Source of the DNA: Bradysia coprophila
Lineage: Eukaryota > Arthropoda > Insecta > Diptera > Sciaridae
Assembly (NCBI RefSeq): GCF_014529535.1
Contig: NW_023503325.1
Location: 514,261-578,260, forward strand
DNA length: 64,000 nt
Direction of reading: 5' to 3'
In this document: piece after piece, positions 1-10,670 of the stretch
How positions within the stretch are numbered: the first letter of the stretch is position 1
Layout: every line of letters begins with the position of its first letter
Notes under the pieces: generated by a model
Databases searched by the model: none
What the model saw: the letters and a program-made list of their open reading frames with translations, nothing else
What the model was told of the DNA's origin: nothing
Made by a program: the position numbers and the translations under genes

Positions 1-444
1 CGTATACTACATGTCTGAAACATAAATAGTTTCACAAATTGTGCATTTACTGAGAGTCATAGACCTGAAACGTCATTCTTCTTCTTCTTAAAATAGCAAC
101 CCATTTTCCAAACAAAACCAAAAGTGACAGTTCGGTTTAGAAAATTTCTATTATAATATACATTTTCTCCCCCGAATTGTCATCAGACGAAGGGTCAGTA
201 AAGCACAATTTTCGCATAAAGAGCTGAAAAGTCTGAAAAGTGTGAGAAGTTTCCAGACAGAGCCGAAGACGAGGTCTGGAATCGAATTCGCTAAAAAAGA
301 CTTTTAGTCCGTGGTACGAATAGTATTTTTCATATCGGACGGAGAAAAAGTGTGACGAGGTCGCACTTTTCGGGTCCTAGGTATATAGTATTTTAATAGC
401 TGAAACGTCAGACGTCTTTGTTGTGAAAAACACTATCTCTCGGA

Positions 445-2460
445 ATGAACTTCGCATTACCACCCAGTGCACACATGGAAAAAGATTTAAAATTGCAATT
501 CATATCATCAATCGAATCACATTTTGCAGAAACCGACTTAAGTGATGTCGAAAAAGAAATCTTGCGTCAAAACATCTGCAATCTTATAAAGAATGGTAAA
601 ATAACAACAAAAGGTTCGAAAATATCAAAAATAATCAAGAAACTGACATCAAACAATGAAATTGTCATACTAAAAGCCGATAAAGGAAACTGCACCGTAG
701 TAATGAACAGGCAAGACTATCATAACAAAATTAATCAACTTTTACAAGAAGGTCCATATGAAAAATTATCACTAGACCCAACTCAAAACTATTTACAAAA
801 TTTAAAAAACCAATGCAAAATTCTAAAAGACAACCGTCGAATGAGTCAAGAACTACATAAAGAAATCATCAATCACAACCCCAGAACTTCTAAATTTTTC
901 GGACTTCCCAAAACTCATAAAGAGGGACTACCATTTCGACCAATAAATGATTACAGAAATTCTGTTTATTACAAACTAGCAAAATTTCTTAACAAACACA
1001 TTTCAATTTCCAACCAAAATTCACAGTCAAGCGTCAAGAATTCTTATGGAATGTTGAATGATCTAAGGAAGATTCAACTACAAGAAAACGAAATTCTAGT
1101 CTCATTTGATGTCAAAAGCGTATATACAAACCTACCGATTGAAGCCACCATCGAAGCAGTGAAAGAACGTCTCGAAGAAGATCAAACATGGAAAGAAAAA
1201 CTGAATGAAAATCTAACCACTGAAGACATGACCGACCTTCTAAGAACATGTTTATCCAACACATATTTTCAATATAACAACGAATACTATCTACAAAAAG
1301 ACGGATGTCCTATGGGCTCACCGATTTCAGGAACCGTTGCAGACATTTTTCTTCAAAAATTGGAAAAAGAGATAGTAAAAAACCATCCAAAGATTCGTTA
1401 TTGGAAAAGATATGTCGACGACGTTTTGGCAATCATTGATAAAGACAGCGTAGATGAAATTTTATCCTCAATCAACGGATATAATCAAAAAATTGAATTC
1501 ACGATAGAGAAAGAAAAAGACGATCAAATTGCATTCTTAGACATGCTAATCATTCGACAAAACGATAACACATTGAAAACGAGAGTCTACAGAAAATCCA
1601 CGCATACAGATCGATATCTAAATTACAAATCTTTCCACCACATTTCAAACAAAATGTCAGTTGTTGATGCATTGACTTACAGAGCATTTGCAATCTGCAA
1701 CGATGAATTCATTGATGACGAATTATCTCACATTCGAAACGTTCTCGGAAAAAATAATTATCCATCAAGCTTTATTTCAAACAGAATCGAAAAAATGAGG
1801 ACAAAATTTATATCAAACAACAATGAACAGCAAATAGAAACAACACCAATTGAAATCGAACCGTTACATAACAACATCGAGCAAACAAACGCATTACCAA
1901 ACAATGATCACACCGTACCATGTGATTCCATAGCAATTAACAATACCGAAGAAACTCGAGCAAAAGATGATCAATGGATAGCAATTCCATACGTTGGAAA
2001 CCTATCAAATAAAATTGCTGGAATTCTCAGACGAAAATTGAAGTGGAAAATAACATTTACTCCAGGAACGAAAATTTTGCATATGCTGAATCCACTCAAA
2101 GATGAAGAGGAACATACACCTCCAGGAATTTACGAAATTCCTTGTAACACATGTAATGCCAAATACATTGGAGAAACCGAACGCCCATTCCCAATCAGAA
2201 AAGAAGAGCACGAAGGTTATGTTCGAAGACGAGAATACAAAAAATCTGCAATAGTAAAACATATCACGCGAAAAAAAGGTCACAGTATAAACTGGGACAA
2301 TTCTAAAATAATCATGACAGAGCGAAAATTCCATTTGCGAAAAATCAAAGAAGGTTTATTCATCCAACAGTCGATAACACCAACAATGAACACGGACAAC
2401 GGATATAAACTAAGCAATGCATGGAATCCAATTATTCCAATTTTAACAAGAAAGCTTTGA
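445..2460 (+). CDS. Penelope-like element polyprotein: reverse transcriptase + GIY-YIG endonuclease
   Basis: An uninterrupted 671-residue frame. It would copy element RNA into DNA and nick the target. The RT palm carries YVDD at residues 323-326 (nt 1411-1422); upstream are the fingers motifs FFGLPKTHK and RPIND and the palm motif LVSFDVKSVYTN. The C-terminal endonuclease begins with GIY at 561-563, a CxxC pair right after it, YIG at 574-576 and the Arg/His pair of the R..EEH motif near 585-589, which is the arrangement known for Penelope-like elements. Penelope proteins usually have more sequence before the LSLGxNFA block; here that block lies at the very start, so an N-terminal part is probably missing. 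The RT and endonuclease motifs look intact, which suggests a fairly recent copy. Confidence 0.92.
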   Translation: MNFALPPSAHMEKDLKLQFISSIESHFAETDLSDVEKEILRQNICNLIKNGKITTKGSKISKIIKKLTSNNEIVILKADKGNCTVVMNRQDYHNKINQLLQEGPYEKLSLDPTQNYLQNLKNQCKILKDNRRMSQELHKEIINHNPRTSKFFGLPKTHKEGLPFRPINDYRNSVYYKLAKFLNKHISISNQNSQSSVKNSYGMLNDLRKIQLQENEILVSFDVKSVYTNLPIEATIEAVKERLEEDQTWKEKLNENLTTEDMTDLLRTCLSNTYFQYNNEYYLQKDGCPMGSPISGTVADIFLQKLEKEIVKNHPKIRYWKRYVDDVLAIIDKDSVDEILSSINGYNQKIEFTIEKEKDDQIAFLDMLIIRQNDNTLKTRVYRKSTHTDRYLNYKSFHHISNKMSVVDALTYRAFAICNDEFIDDELSHIRNVLGKNNYPSSFISNRIEKMRTKFISNNNEQQIETTPIEIEPLHNNIEQTNALPNNDHTVPCDSIAINNTEETRAKDDQWIAIPYVGNLSNKIAGILRRKLKWKITFTPGTKILHMLNPLKDEEEHTPPGIYEIPCNTCNAKYIGETERPFPIRKEEHEGYVRRREYKKSAIVKHITRKKGHSINWDNSKIIMTERKFHLRKIKEGLFIQQSITPTMNTDNGYKLSNAWNPIIPILTRKL

Positions 2461-2487
2461 AACAAAATTTTCAGTTATAGTTTTACC

Positions 2488-2535
2488 CTGATGATGACAA
2501 CAGTCGTTTGTCGAAAGCTTGGTTAATAAAAACTT
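2488..2535 (+). ncRNA. hammerhead-ribozyme-like core of the Penelope-like element
   Basis: CTGATGA (2488-2494) is followed by a five-pair stem II, GACAA (2496-2500) with TTGTC (2508-2512), then GAAA (2513-2516) and a very short possible stem III ending GGTTA. A possible stem I pairs AGTTTT just upstream (around 2479-2484) with AAAACT just downstream (around 2528-2534). This is the element order of a minimal type I hammerhead, which Penelope-like elements are known to encode. One extra base (T2495) before stem II and a mismatch at the base of stem I mean that cleavage activity is not assured. Confidence 0.45.
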
Positions 2536-2710
2536 TAAACCACTAAACCACTAATCCAATTATTCAAACAATCATGAAAAACGTTATATTTACCTCGGGA
2601 AAGAGTTGGAAATTGTTTTTTCTCAGGTCACAAACAACACCATCGGCATGCAATATCGATTTTTTTCCCTCTGTGAGCAAATTACTGACGCTTATTTCTT
2701 GACAATAAAG

Positions 2711-2740
2711 AAAACGTCTCTAAAAGAGACATCGAAACGT
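2711..2740 (+). repeat. degenerate stem-GAAAC motif, probable second PLE terminal-repeat remnant
   Basis: A GTCTCT/AGAGAC stem with an AAA-type loop is followed by ATCGAAACG. It resembles the stem II plus GAAA half of a hammerhead but lacks CTGATGA. Its place 200 bases after the first core suggests the tail of the same element or a second fragment. Confidence 0.35.
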
Positions 2741-3123
2741 TCATTTAAAATTCAAATTTTAGGCACACTTACGGCGTGAATTTTCCGAAGAATATTTACA
2801 ACGCCGTTACTATGACTCAGCATTGAAAACAGAAATAATGATGCGCATGCATATAGGGAAACGATGCTTGGAAACTGGCGATCAAATGCAATACATAGAT
2901 TTTCTAAGAATTCTGTCACATTTCGTCATGAAATTACTAATGTCAGCGCTCTATTTCTTTGTGAACCAACTTCACTGCTAAGACATTTAATGGATATTTT
3001 ATTAGAGTGAAGTTATATCACCTGAAATGGAGCGCAGAGTATGAAGTACTGAAGTACAGGCTGTGAAAGGAGTTTTCACAAAAGTATGTAAACACTGACG
3101 GTAATGTGGATCAGAGGTTTTTT

Positions 3124-3245
3124 GGATCCTTAACTTTCAGGTGAATTGATTTTTGTAATGTTGCCATCATCATCTTTTCTTGTGAGTAGTGTTGTTTCAC
3201 CTGCTTACTTTGTATGGAATCGAATTCACCTGAAAGTAGGGATCC
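3124..3245. repeat. small foldback element
   Basis: Inverted ends: GGATCCTTAACTTTCAGGTG at the left and, reversed, CACCTGAAAGTAGGGATCC at the right. The loop holds no open frame. Similar in size to the other foldback/MITE insertions in this window. It lies in the otherwise empty 2.76-3.69 kb stretch between the Penelope copy and UTP6, where I see nothing else. Confidence 0.55.
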
Positions 3246-3697
3246 GTGCGCAACAGCGCATTTGCATACTTTGATCTTCACTTCACACTGATATAGAGTA
3301 AACATTTTGTTCTTTTATTATTCATTCATGAAAAGAGTCGCCACCGGTGGGTTTGGATTTTTCATTTTTACAAGTGGGCACACGTGCATTAGTACATTAT
3401 ACCCCCTGCTTCCACCTATATAATAAACACAAACTAAACAAGCTAACCTTAATCTATTCTGCTCATTAAAATTTTTAAATTTAAACTTTTAACGTCGGCT
3501 CCCAACGTCGGCACAGCCGGCTGTCAAAGAAATGTCAAAATTGATAGTGGGAGCCGTGACAGAGCGATGTGACGGATTTTGTATTTAATAACATTAAGAT
3601 TTACACGTGCTACAAGGTGCTGTATCACCAAATCAATTTTTACTTGAAATTTCGCTGGATTTTTGTTTATTTCTCCGTAACAAATCAACGCAGTAAA

Positions 3698-5660
3698 ATG
3701 TCGGAAAGAGTGGAAATGCGAATGGAGCAGTCCATTCGTGAATACGAACAGATGCGGATCACGAAACTGTTTGAAAATGATGAAATAAAGTGAGTGGAGG
3801 TGAATGTCATGTTTGCAGTCCCTAATAACAATAAATTCCTTTCGACAGTACCATCATCAAGAAACGCGAACAGTTCGAATACAAGCTCGCCCGGCCGCAT
3901 AAAGAAATCGTCGACTATTTGGATTACATTCGCTACGAACGTTCTTTACTCCGGCTGGTCAACGAACGTAATGCCAAGGAGCACAAGCTGATCAATTTCA
4001 TCGGCCAACGTATCAAGGGCCTGTACAATCAGTCTACACATCGCTTTCCGAATCGAAAATCGTTGTGGGACGACTACTTTGTCTTCATAACATCGACACT
4101 GTCCAGGGCCGACAATGCGGAAGTGTCGGCTGTGCTGGACAATACGATACTGCATCACGGGCACCATGTCGAAAACTGGCTGAAATACATCAAATGGGAA
4201 CGGGCGATACGATCGAATGAAACGAAAGTGCGAAATCTGCTGATGAGAGCACTGATGAAGCATCCGACCAGTGAAGATTTGCATTTCGAATTTTTGGACA
4301 TTGAATTGGCCAACGAGCGTGAACTGTCCGAAACGGACGTCACCGGCAATGTGACATTGCTGTACACGAATGCCATCAAAAGTCTCCGCAACGACAACAG
4401 TGTTCCGGCCGAAAGACTACTTACATTCAAAGCTGCAGTGTTGGATCTGTTGGAAAAGTTTCCGTTCACAAGGGACTTGCAGTTAATGGTGTTGAAGGAT
4501 GTGCACGACGAACATATAAAGGAAGAACTGTTCTGGCACTTTTTGGCTCAAAGAGAACTGCGTGGTCAATTGACACTCGACGAAGCACAGAACCAGCTGC
4601 TGGACCAAAAGGTCGATGCGGAAGGAAAATCACAAAAGCTGAACATAAAGCGCTGTGTCAAAGTGTACGAAGGTGCGCTATCAAAGGTACGTATACCAGC
4701 AACAGATCTTCGTTTTGTGATGGCAAACTTAATGTGAATCCTCTTCCTCCCCAGATAAACACCGAGAAGATGTGGTCATACTATCTGAATACGGTGCTCG
4801 AGCTGAACGAGAACATCAAGTCACTTCCCATACTGAAGCGCAGTGTTCTCGGTTGCGCACTCAAGGCTGCATTCCATGCGAAGAAAATGAGCGAACCGCT
4901 TTGCATTCATTACATTGACATCCTTTATGCGACGGGTGCGGCAGACAGTCTAATTTTGAACATAATTGACGACAGTCTCACCATGTATCCGATGTCGGTG
5001 ACGTTGTGGGAATCGAAAATGAGATTTTACATTCAGGCCAAAGACGACCAGAGAATTGTGCAAGTTTTCGAAAAGTCGCGCCACAAACTCGGCAACGACT
5101 CACCGCCCATATGGGGTTTGTACATGAAATACCTGTTGACATTGGATGAGAAGGTGAATGGTACAAAGAAACTGAAGGACCTATTCGACAAGATTACGAT
5201 TCAACCGCACGAGAATTTTCGATTTCTAAAAGTCGATGCAATGGAGAATGTGACCGTACTGTTCGGAATGAAGGAAACGCGGAAATTCTTTAACAATGCG
5301 TGCAAAGGGTTCCCATGCTTGGAAATGTACAGCAAAATGGTTGAGTTGGAATCGCTGCAGGTAACAAAACGCAAAGATGACCCATCGACACGAAGTAAAT
5401 AATTTTTTCCCTTTCCATCACACACACAGATTGTACCCGACCTGAACAATTGGCGAAAATGTCTGGAATCGGCGAGCCGCAACTACGGACGAAACAACAT
5501 TGACGTGTGGCTGGATTTAATTAAATTCGAACTCAAACAAGGTGATCCGAAAATGGCCAGCCAAATAGCTGAACGGGCAATCGGTACGTTGGAATCGAAA
5601 CTGGTCGATTCGTTTATCTTTAATCGCGATGCATTACAACTGGGAATTGTATCAGTGTAG
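3698..5660 (+). CDS. UTP6: U3 snoRNA-associated protein 6 (UTP6), SSU processome component
   Basis: Four exons: 3698-3789, 3849-4686, 4755-5360 and 5430-5660, giving 588 residues, close to the roughly 600 of animal UTP6. All three introns are 58-69 nt with GT/AG ends and keep frame (GTGAGT, GTACGT and GTAACA donors). The N-terminus (MSERVEMRMEQSIREYEQM, then LFENDEINTIIKKR) matches the conserved UTP6 start, followed by half-TPR (HAT) repeats with the typical W..Y...E pattern, as in HVENWLKYIKWE. UTP6 acts in the nucleolus as part of the UTP-B subcomplex in 18S pre-rRNA processing. The start is the first ATG in a clean frame with an A-rich context (AAAATG). No disruption is seen. Identity rests on recalled family sequence. 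Confidence 0.9.
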
Positions 5661-5959
5661 GACTATCGAAATATAAACATTTTGTTGAACAGAAACCGAT
5701 TTTCAATTTTCCTCTGGAGTGTATGGTCTACCTTCAGCGAGAGATGATAATGAACAAATGAAATTCCGTTCGAATTTCTTTATTTGATGTTTCCTACTTT
5801 ACCTTACACGCAAAATTAACCTAAATTCGTCAATCTTAAAGTATAAATAACCGAAGCTATTCTGATGCCTTCATTGCCTCACGTTACAGCCCGTTATCGA
5901 GCTGTATCTCCGCTGCGATTCAATTACCAAACGCAAAATGTTTACGCCAACCCGCAGCT
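5661..5959. other. convergent 3' ends of UTP6 (+) and the Sel1 gene (-)
   Basis: No gene. A TTTATT at 5779-5784 reads AATAAA on the minus strand and is a plausible poly(A) signal for the Sel1-repeat gene. The UTP6 3' UTR must end in the same short interval. Confidence 0.5.
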
Positions 5960-6286
5960 TCACTCACTTCGCTGAGAAAAGCGCCCGACAGCCGTTTTAC
6001 GTTTGAAGCCCTCTTCATTTTTCATTTGATTGTGCATCGCTTTGACATGGCCCAATGAGGCTGCCCGCTTGAAGCATTCATGCGCAAATCTCACATTTTT
6101 CTCAACGCCAAGTCCGAGCTGGAAATGAACGCCCAAATTGTACAGAGCGTTTGCGTTACCATGACTGGCAGCCAATTTATACAACTTAATGCCTTCGTCG
6201 AAGTCTTTTGCTTCCATACTACTCAATGCCAGCTCGTATTCGATGCGTCCGACTGTTTTTGTTAAATGTTTGCATGCATCTTCCAT
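5960..6286 (-). CDS. short Sel1-repeat (TPR-like) protein
   Basis: A 108-residue frame from an ATG at 6286. It holds about one and a half Sel1-like repeats at residues 29-90: GIKLYKLAASHGNANALYNL, then the G.GV turn, then HECFKRAASLGHVKAMHN. Sel1 repeats are alpha-solenoid protein-binding modules. The C-terminus is basic with no other domain. A GTGAGT sequence overlaps the end of the frame (around 5966), so this could instead be one exon of a longer gene, but no convincing next exon was found before the poly(A) signal at 5784. It is very short for the family. The protein partner and role are unknown. Confidence 0.6.
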   Translation of the reverse strand: MEDACKHLTKTVGRIEYELALSSMEAKDFDEGIKLYKLAASHGNANALYNLGVHFQLGLGVEKNVRFAHECFKRAASLGHVKAMHNQMKNEEGFKRKTAVGRFSQRSE

Positions 6287-7556
6287 CGTTTCAGAAAGTG
6301 CATGGGTGAAGAACTTCGCTATATACTTGATTTGTCATGGATATGTTTAGCGAATAATAAGAAAAATGTCGTTCAGAAATGCATTCGATATTCCGTGATA
6401 TTCGTTATATAATGTCCGTTCATTGCAATGAAAGTATAATGAAGGAAAGTGCATAAAAGCAAAATTTATTTCGTATAATGTTGTAATCGCTGTTCGGCGA
6501 GCCGATGTGGTATGTAAGTTGTGAGCATAACACGTAAGGACTTGTTAAACGTGAAAAGCAAATGTAGAGAAAAAGAATAATTTGTATTCGTTTGGTTGCA
6601 GTTAAAATGCCATGTCGGAGCTGTTGATAGGACGGCTGTTCGAGAAAGAATGAGCAATTTTGTGAATGTTCGCTCGTATTTATGGGTAAGTCGGATTATT
6701 TGTGTTCGGGTTGTTTCGGCTCGTACCATTTAGGATTTGTGTGGATTGTTAGACACATGATCATTTGGATTGTTTTGCGTTTTGGGCTGTGTTGTGCTGG
6801 ACCAATTATAGTATTTCCGAATTGTTTGGAATGTTTTTGTTGAAAGTTCGCGTTTGATGATTGATTAAGAGCTGTGAACTGAATGCGCTGATTGTGTGAA
6901 ATGCATGCGTATTTATACCGTATTTTTAGGATGACTAGTATGAACATTTAATTGGAAATCTAGTAGAGCTTAGTTCGTCCCAGGGTTATCGATCTAAACG
7001 GACATCTGATACGGGTACACAAACCTGTTTGAAAAAAAGGACTCATGACCGCTCAAAACCTCGGACATTTCCTATTGTATGCCGAGAATTGCACATTGTA
7101 GTAAATCCAGTGTAGTGAAAAAATTGGTCAGAGATTTACATCAATTTCACTTTCGGTATTTTAATTAGGACAAAGAAATTGAAAAATTCGAGGAGGAAAC
7201 AACAAGAGCGAATGAAGGGAAATATGGGCGAATGACTGAAACGGTTGAAGGTAAATTATGAGTGAATTAAGGAAATATGGTCGAAAAGACGGAAAATATG
7301 AGAGAAAACATGCGAATGGTGGGAGAGGATTTTCCTTCTCGAAAAAATTCGATATTTCTAAACTCCAGGATTTAAAGTTTTTCGGTTTGAAATGCTTTCA
7401 AATTAACTCGACTATATTTTTGAATTATTGAAGTTCTGAAGATCTACCAGCGGGATCTTTGGTCACATACCAAAGTTAAGTTTTTACTTTTTTCAAACTT
7501 TTTTCATTTTATTGTGATAGCGTTGACATTTCATGGTAGAAAAAAACGGGGTGAAA
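6287..7556. other. intergenic DNA, no supported gene
   Basis: The first 400 bases probably hold the promoter and leader of the minus-strand Sel1 gene. The rest is AT-rich and unassigned. The segment from about 7440 shares sequence with the foldback at 14.7-15.1 kb (accession to a GATCTTTGGTCACATACCAA-type block), so it is partly transposon-derived. Confidence 0.5.
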
Positions 7557-7725
7557 CAACGCACTTCAAGCAAGCAAAAGTGGTACCCTAAATAGGGTAC
7601 TACTGAAACTTGACAGTGCTCCATACAAAAATTTACACTGTAAAAAGAGTGGGGATAAAATTTCATACGAAATAGTACTCTATTTGGCAGCTGTCATTAA
7701 TAGCACTTTTGCATGAAGTGCGTTG
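7557..7725. mobile_element. MITE family A, full copy 1
   Basis: Terminal inverted repeats CAACGCACTTCAAGCA and TGCATGAAGTGCGTTG. The interior carries a TAGGGTACT/AGTACTCTATT pair and GGCAGCTGTC. A full relative is at 23652-23795 and truncated ones at 23148-23231 and 53283-53373. It has no coding capacity. Confidence 0.8.
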
Positions 7726-8009
7726 GATGAAAATATCTTAAAGCTGTTTTATTGTCGATTGTCGAAGTTGAGAATGGTCCAACATTCTCGCAAATTTTCA
7801 GTATTTGATTTTTCGCCACCTTAAGTGGCCTGAAACGTGGTTTTTCGGGTCTATGAACCACTAGAATTTTTTGTGGACTTCGGAATCGACTACAATCGCT
7901 AAAACAAACTGATGTGTATACGTTATTTTGCACCAGCTGGTCCCATTTGTAATTGTATGTGACCAGCTGGTGTAAAATAACATATGGACAGCAGTTCCTT
8001 TTAGCGATT

Positions 8010-9410
8010 GTATTATTTATTTGAGAGGAGTTGGTTGTCATTCCAATCAAACCAGAAGACGTAACATTTCCCAGACGATAATATCACCCAGAAATTATCC
8101 AATACAATTTTGTATACGAGAAAAGCGATAATATCATGTACTGGGTCATTTTGTTCGATGGTGTACGATAATATCGCCCTGGACAATATTATTCGCCTAG
8201 AGTTTTTGCTTTGTATCATTGAAATAGGGCGAAATCTCTAGTTTTCGTGCTGTGGTCGATAATGGCATGTTAAAATGTATAAAAGTCAAGAAGGACTATT
8301 ATTATTGAATAAATGAAAAATCACACTTCTGGGTGACATTATGCATGCGGTGCAATAATATCATCCAGAAGATGATAATATCGTCGACAAAATTGTGAAC
8401 CCTGGGTGACAATTTCTGGGCGATACCCAGATGTTGATATTATCTCTTTCTGTGTGATAATGTCGTGTTTTGGGCAATAAAAGAGAGATTGTTCAAATGA
8501 CGTATAAACTATAAGTCAGTCAATTATAAGTTATAAAGTAAAGGAAGTTTATAAATTTCTAGGTCAATAGTTTATAAGTCAAAAGTTTTAGAGATTTTGT
8601 AACAAATCTTTAGGAGACAATGTAAAGTTGACTCAATAATCCCAAAAATCCATAAAAGTACTGTAGCCACGTGTCTTGAACGAGGAATCTACTCTATCCA
8701 CAGAAACCTGAAAAATCCTGTAGTTCTTGAGGAGCGGTTGAATAGTAAAATGTTTTCGCTATTCTTCCTGATCTGACCTCAGCATCTGAGTTCATGCAAC
8801 ACATCTCTGCAATGTAATAGAAAAATTTATGATCCTAAGACATAGCCGAGGACATAGCTAATTAGAATGGTTAGCCAGGAAGAAATTTCTTCAGCAAGTC
8901 TATTACTGAGGTCCAGAGAGATGCTAATTTGACGACTGGGTCGTTTCGACGGAACGACCCAGTCGTTATATTAGCATCTCTCTGTTGAGGTCAAATCAGG
9001 AAGAATGACGATAACATTTTACTCCTCCACCGTTCTTAAACTCTTCTCAGCTAAAGAACATCAGAATTTTGATACGTTTTTGAGGTTTCTGTGGGTTAAT
9101 TTATAGATTTTTGGGATTATTGAATCGACCTTATAGTGGTTCCTAAAGATTTGTTAATTTACATGGTCCACCAGGTCACCATCTCTAGAACTTACGCCTT
9201 ATAATCTTTTGACCTATAATCGTATGAACTCAAAACCTTTACTTTAAAATTAGTCGACTTATAACTTATAAATTCGGATTTATAAGTTGACTTATAGCCT
9301 ATACGTCATCTGCGCAAACTCTCTAATAATCGCTTTTTCGATCAATAAATCATCTCTGAGCGATAGTATTCTGGGCGATATTATCGTGCAGGACGATGAT
9401 CACACTGTAG
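8010..9410. mobile_element. large composite foldback element with GATAATATC motifs
   Basis: Long inverted arms at about 8498-8790 and 9000-9309. Left-arm features such as TGACGTATAAACTATAAG, TAATCCCAAAAATC and AGAAACCTGAAAAAT recur reversed in the right arm. Both outer flanks carry the GATAATATC/GATATTATC motif next to CCCAG or CTGGG, at least seven times in 8060-8460 and again at 9375-9390. The centre holds a separate small hairpin (8914-8983). No transposase is seen. The exact outer ends are uncertain. Confidence 0.7.
8914..8983. repeat. nested small hairpin element
   Basis: Near-perfect inverted arms of about 31 bases (AGAGAGATGCTAATTTGACG to CTGGGTCGTT and its reverse) around a short TCGACGG loop, in the spacer of the larger foldback. 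This looks like one element inserted in another. Confidence 0.7.
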
Positions 9411-9817
9411 AAATGTCACATCACCATAAAACCAGTACATTATTCCATACCTCCACTTTGACCAACCATAATTTTACACAGTTTTACATTGATAAATGTC
9501 AATAGATGATCTTCAAACTGCTCACTGTTCATCCCCGATTAGTTTATTAATTCGATAAGTGAAACATCAAACGTGTGTTGGAATTGACTACAACTTTATT
9601 TTAGAACAAGAATGTCTCAAATGGAATACTTTGTTTGTTTGTTTTTGTTTGTTTGTTGTTGTGACTCTTCCCGTATGTTTTCTCATTTATTTTTATTTAC
9701 TTAGAACTAAATCGTAAATACTTTCAAATCAACCGTTAGAAAAAAAAAAATAGAGAAAGAAGGAAAATAATTAATAAAAAGTTTATAAAACACTTCATTC
9801 CACTCTGTCGCGTTCAT

Positions 9818-10324
9818 TTAAAATCGCTTCAAAAACTCCTCGGAACAAATTCTGGCTCTGGCATTGACGGCCAATTTCATTTCACTGATTTCCTTATCAA
9901 TTTCTTCCATAAAATGAATCACAAAATCCACCAGCTTATGTTTGTACATTTGTTCGGTGTGAAAATTGGTAATCAGAAAGCTAATGTCGTATCCGTCGAT
10001 CGGTTTACGTCGCAGCACGATAAAGTTTTCCGCACGCATCATCATAAATCGGGTGAATTTGTGACACAAAATTTTCTCGATCTCGTCGGCCTGTTTCACA
10101 GCAATGCTAATCCGTACGGAATTGACGCTAGTTTCGATTAGGACACGCTCCTTTTCATTTCTCGATATGACCACCGGATTCAGTAGCAATTCCTTGCTAC
10201 TTCTCACTTCCACTTCGGGTTTATTGTGCCGTTCCACCACTTGTGACGAGAAGTTAGTTAGGCACATCGCAGCGGTCAGTGTGTGCCGGACTGCTGTTAA
10301 ATATGGTTTTAGCGTTGCTGCCAT
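9818..10324 (-). CDS. Arpc4: Arp2/3 complex subunit 4 (p20, ARPC4)
   Basis: A 168-residue frame, the exact usual length of ARPC4, starting [13 protein letters not shown] and containing the conserved block [18 protein letters not shown] and the C-terminal core around [19 protein letters not shown]4 is a structural subunit of the Arp2/3 complex that nucleates branched actin. The whole coding sequence is a single exon with no stop or frameshift. The codon context looks normal, and no 3' poly(A) tract is seen next to the gene. A retrocopy origin therefore cannot be shown; secondary intron loss is equally possible. The start is the only ATG that gives the family N-terminus. Flanks hold MITE-rich DNA on the promoter side. 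Confidence 0.95.
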   Translation of the reverse strand: MAATLKPYLTAVRHTLTAAMCLTNFSSQVVERHNKPEVEVRSSKELLLNPVVISRNEKERVLIETSVNSVRISIAVKQADEIEKILCHKFTRFMMMRAENFIVLRRKPIDGYDISFLITNFHTEQMYKHKLVDFVIHFMEEIDKEISEMKLAVNARARICSEEFLKRF

Positions 10325-10670
10325 TGCTCAAGTAGTTGAAAAATGATTTTGGCTGGAAAGGATATGGAAATTATTGTTATTTTGTCGGTAAAATATGAGA
10401 AAAGAAAACTTGGTATCTTTTGCACACACCCAAACGATATTAGTCAGAATTTTGACGTTTTGTCAAAGTGCTTTTGACCCCCATGAAAGATAAATTTTAC
10501 GCAGTGCTGTCAGTTTGGTGAATATTTAGTTCTTTTACACCATGTACACCATTCTTGTTGTCACGAACAGATGTCAATATCAGATGGCGTATGTGGAGTA
10601 TAGTTCAAAATGTTTGGTGTACAGTCACTAACTTCCAGATTTTGTTTATATTCAGTATATTTAAGGTGGC

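Larger units (their letters stand above)
425..2755 (+). mobile_element. Penelope-like retroelement (PLE), probably 5'-truncated
   Basis: The element is defined by one long open frame with reverse transcriptase and GIY-YIG domains (445-2460) and by a 3' tail with hammerhead-like sequence (2488-2535) and a second degenerate GAAAC-type stem (2711-2740). Penelope-like elements are known to carry hammerhead motifs in their terminal repeats and to insert through target-primed reverse transcription with frequent 5' truncation and tandem partial copies. In-frame codons just upstream of the ATG (from 427) read TLSLG, and an in-frame stop lies at 424-426. The protein therefore looks cut at its N-terminus and joined to terminal-repeat-like DNA (a GAAACGTC motif near 403). 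Both outer borders are estimates; no target-site duplication was identified. Confidence 0.75.

Noticed and set aside
8060-8470. CRISPR-like array from repeated GATAATATC motifs
   Set aside because: Spacing and orientation vary, the motif is only 9-12 bp, and the organism is an animal; it belongs to a foldback element.
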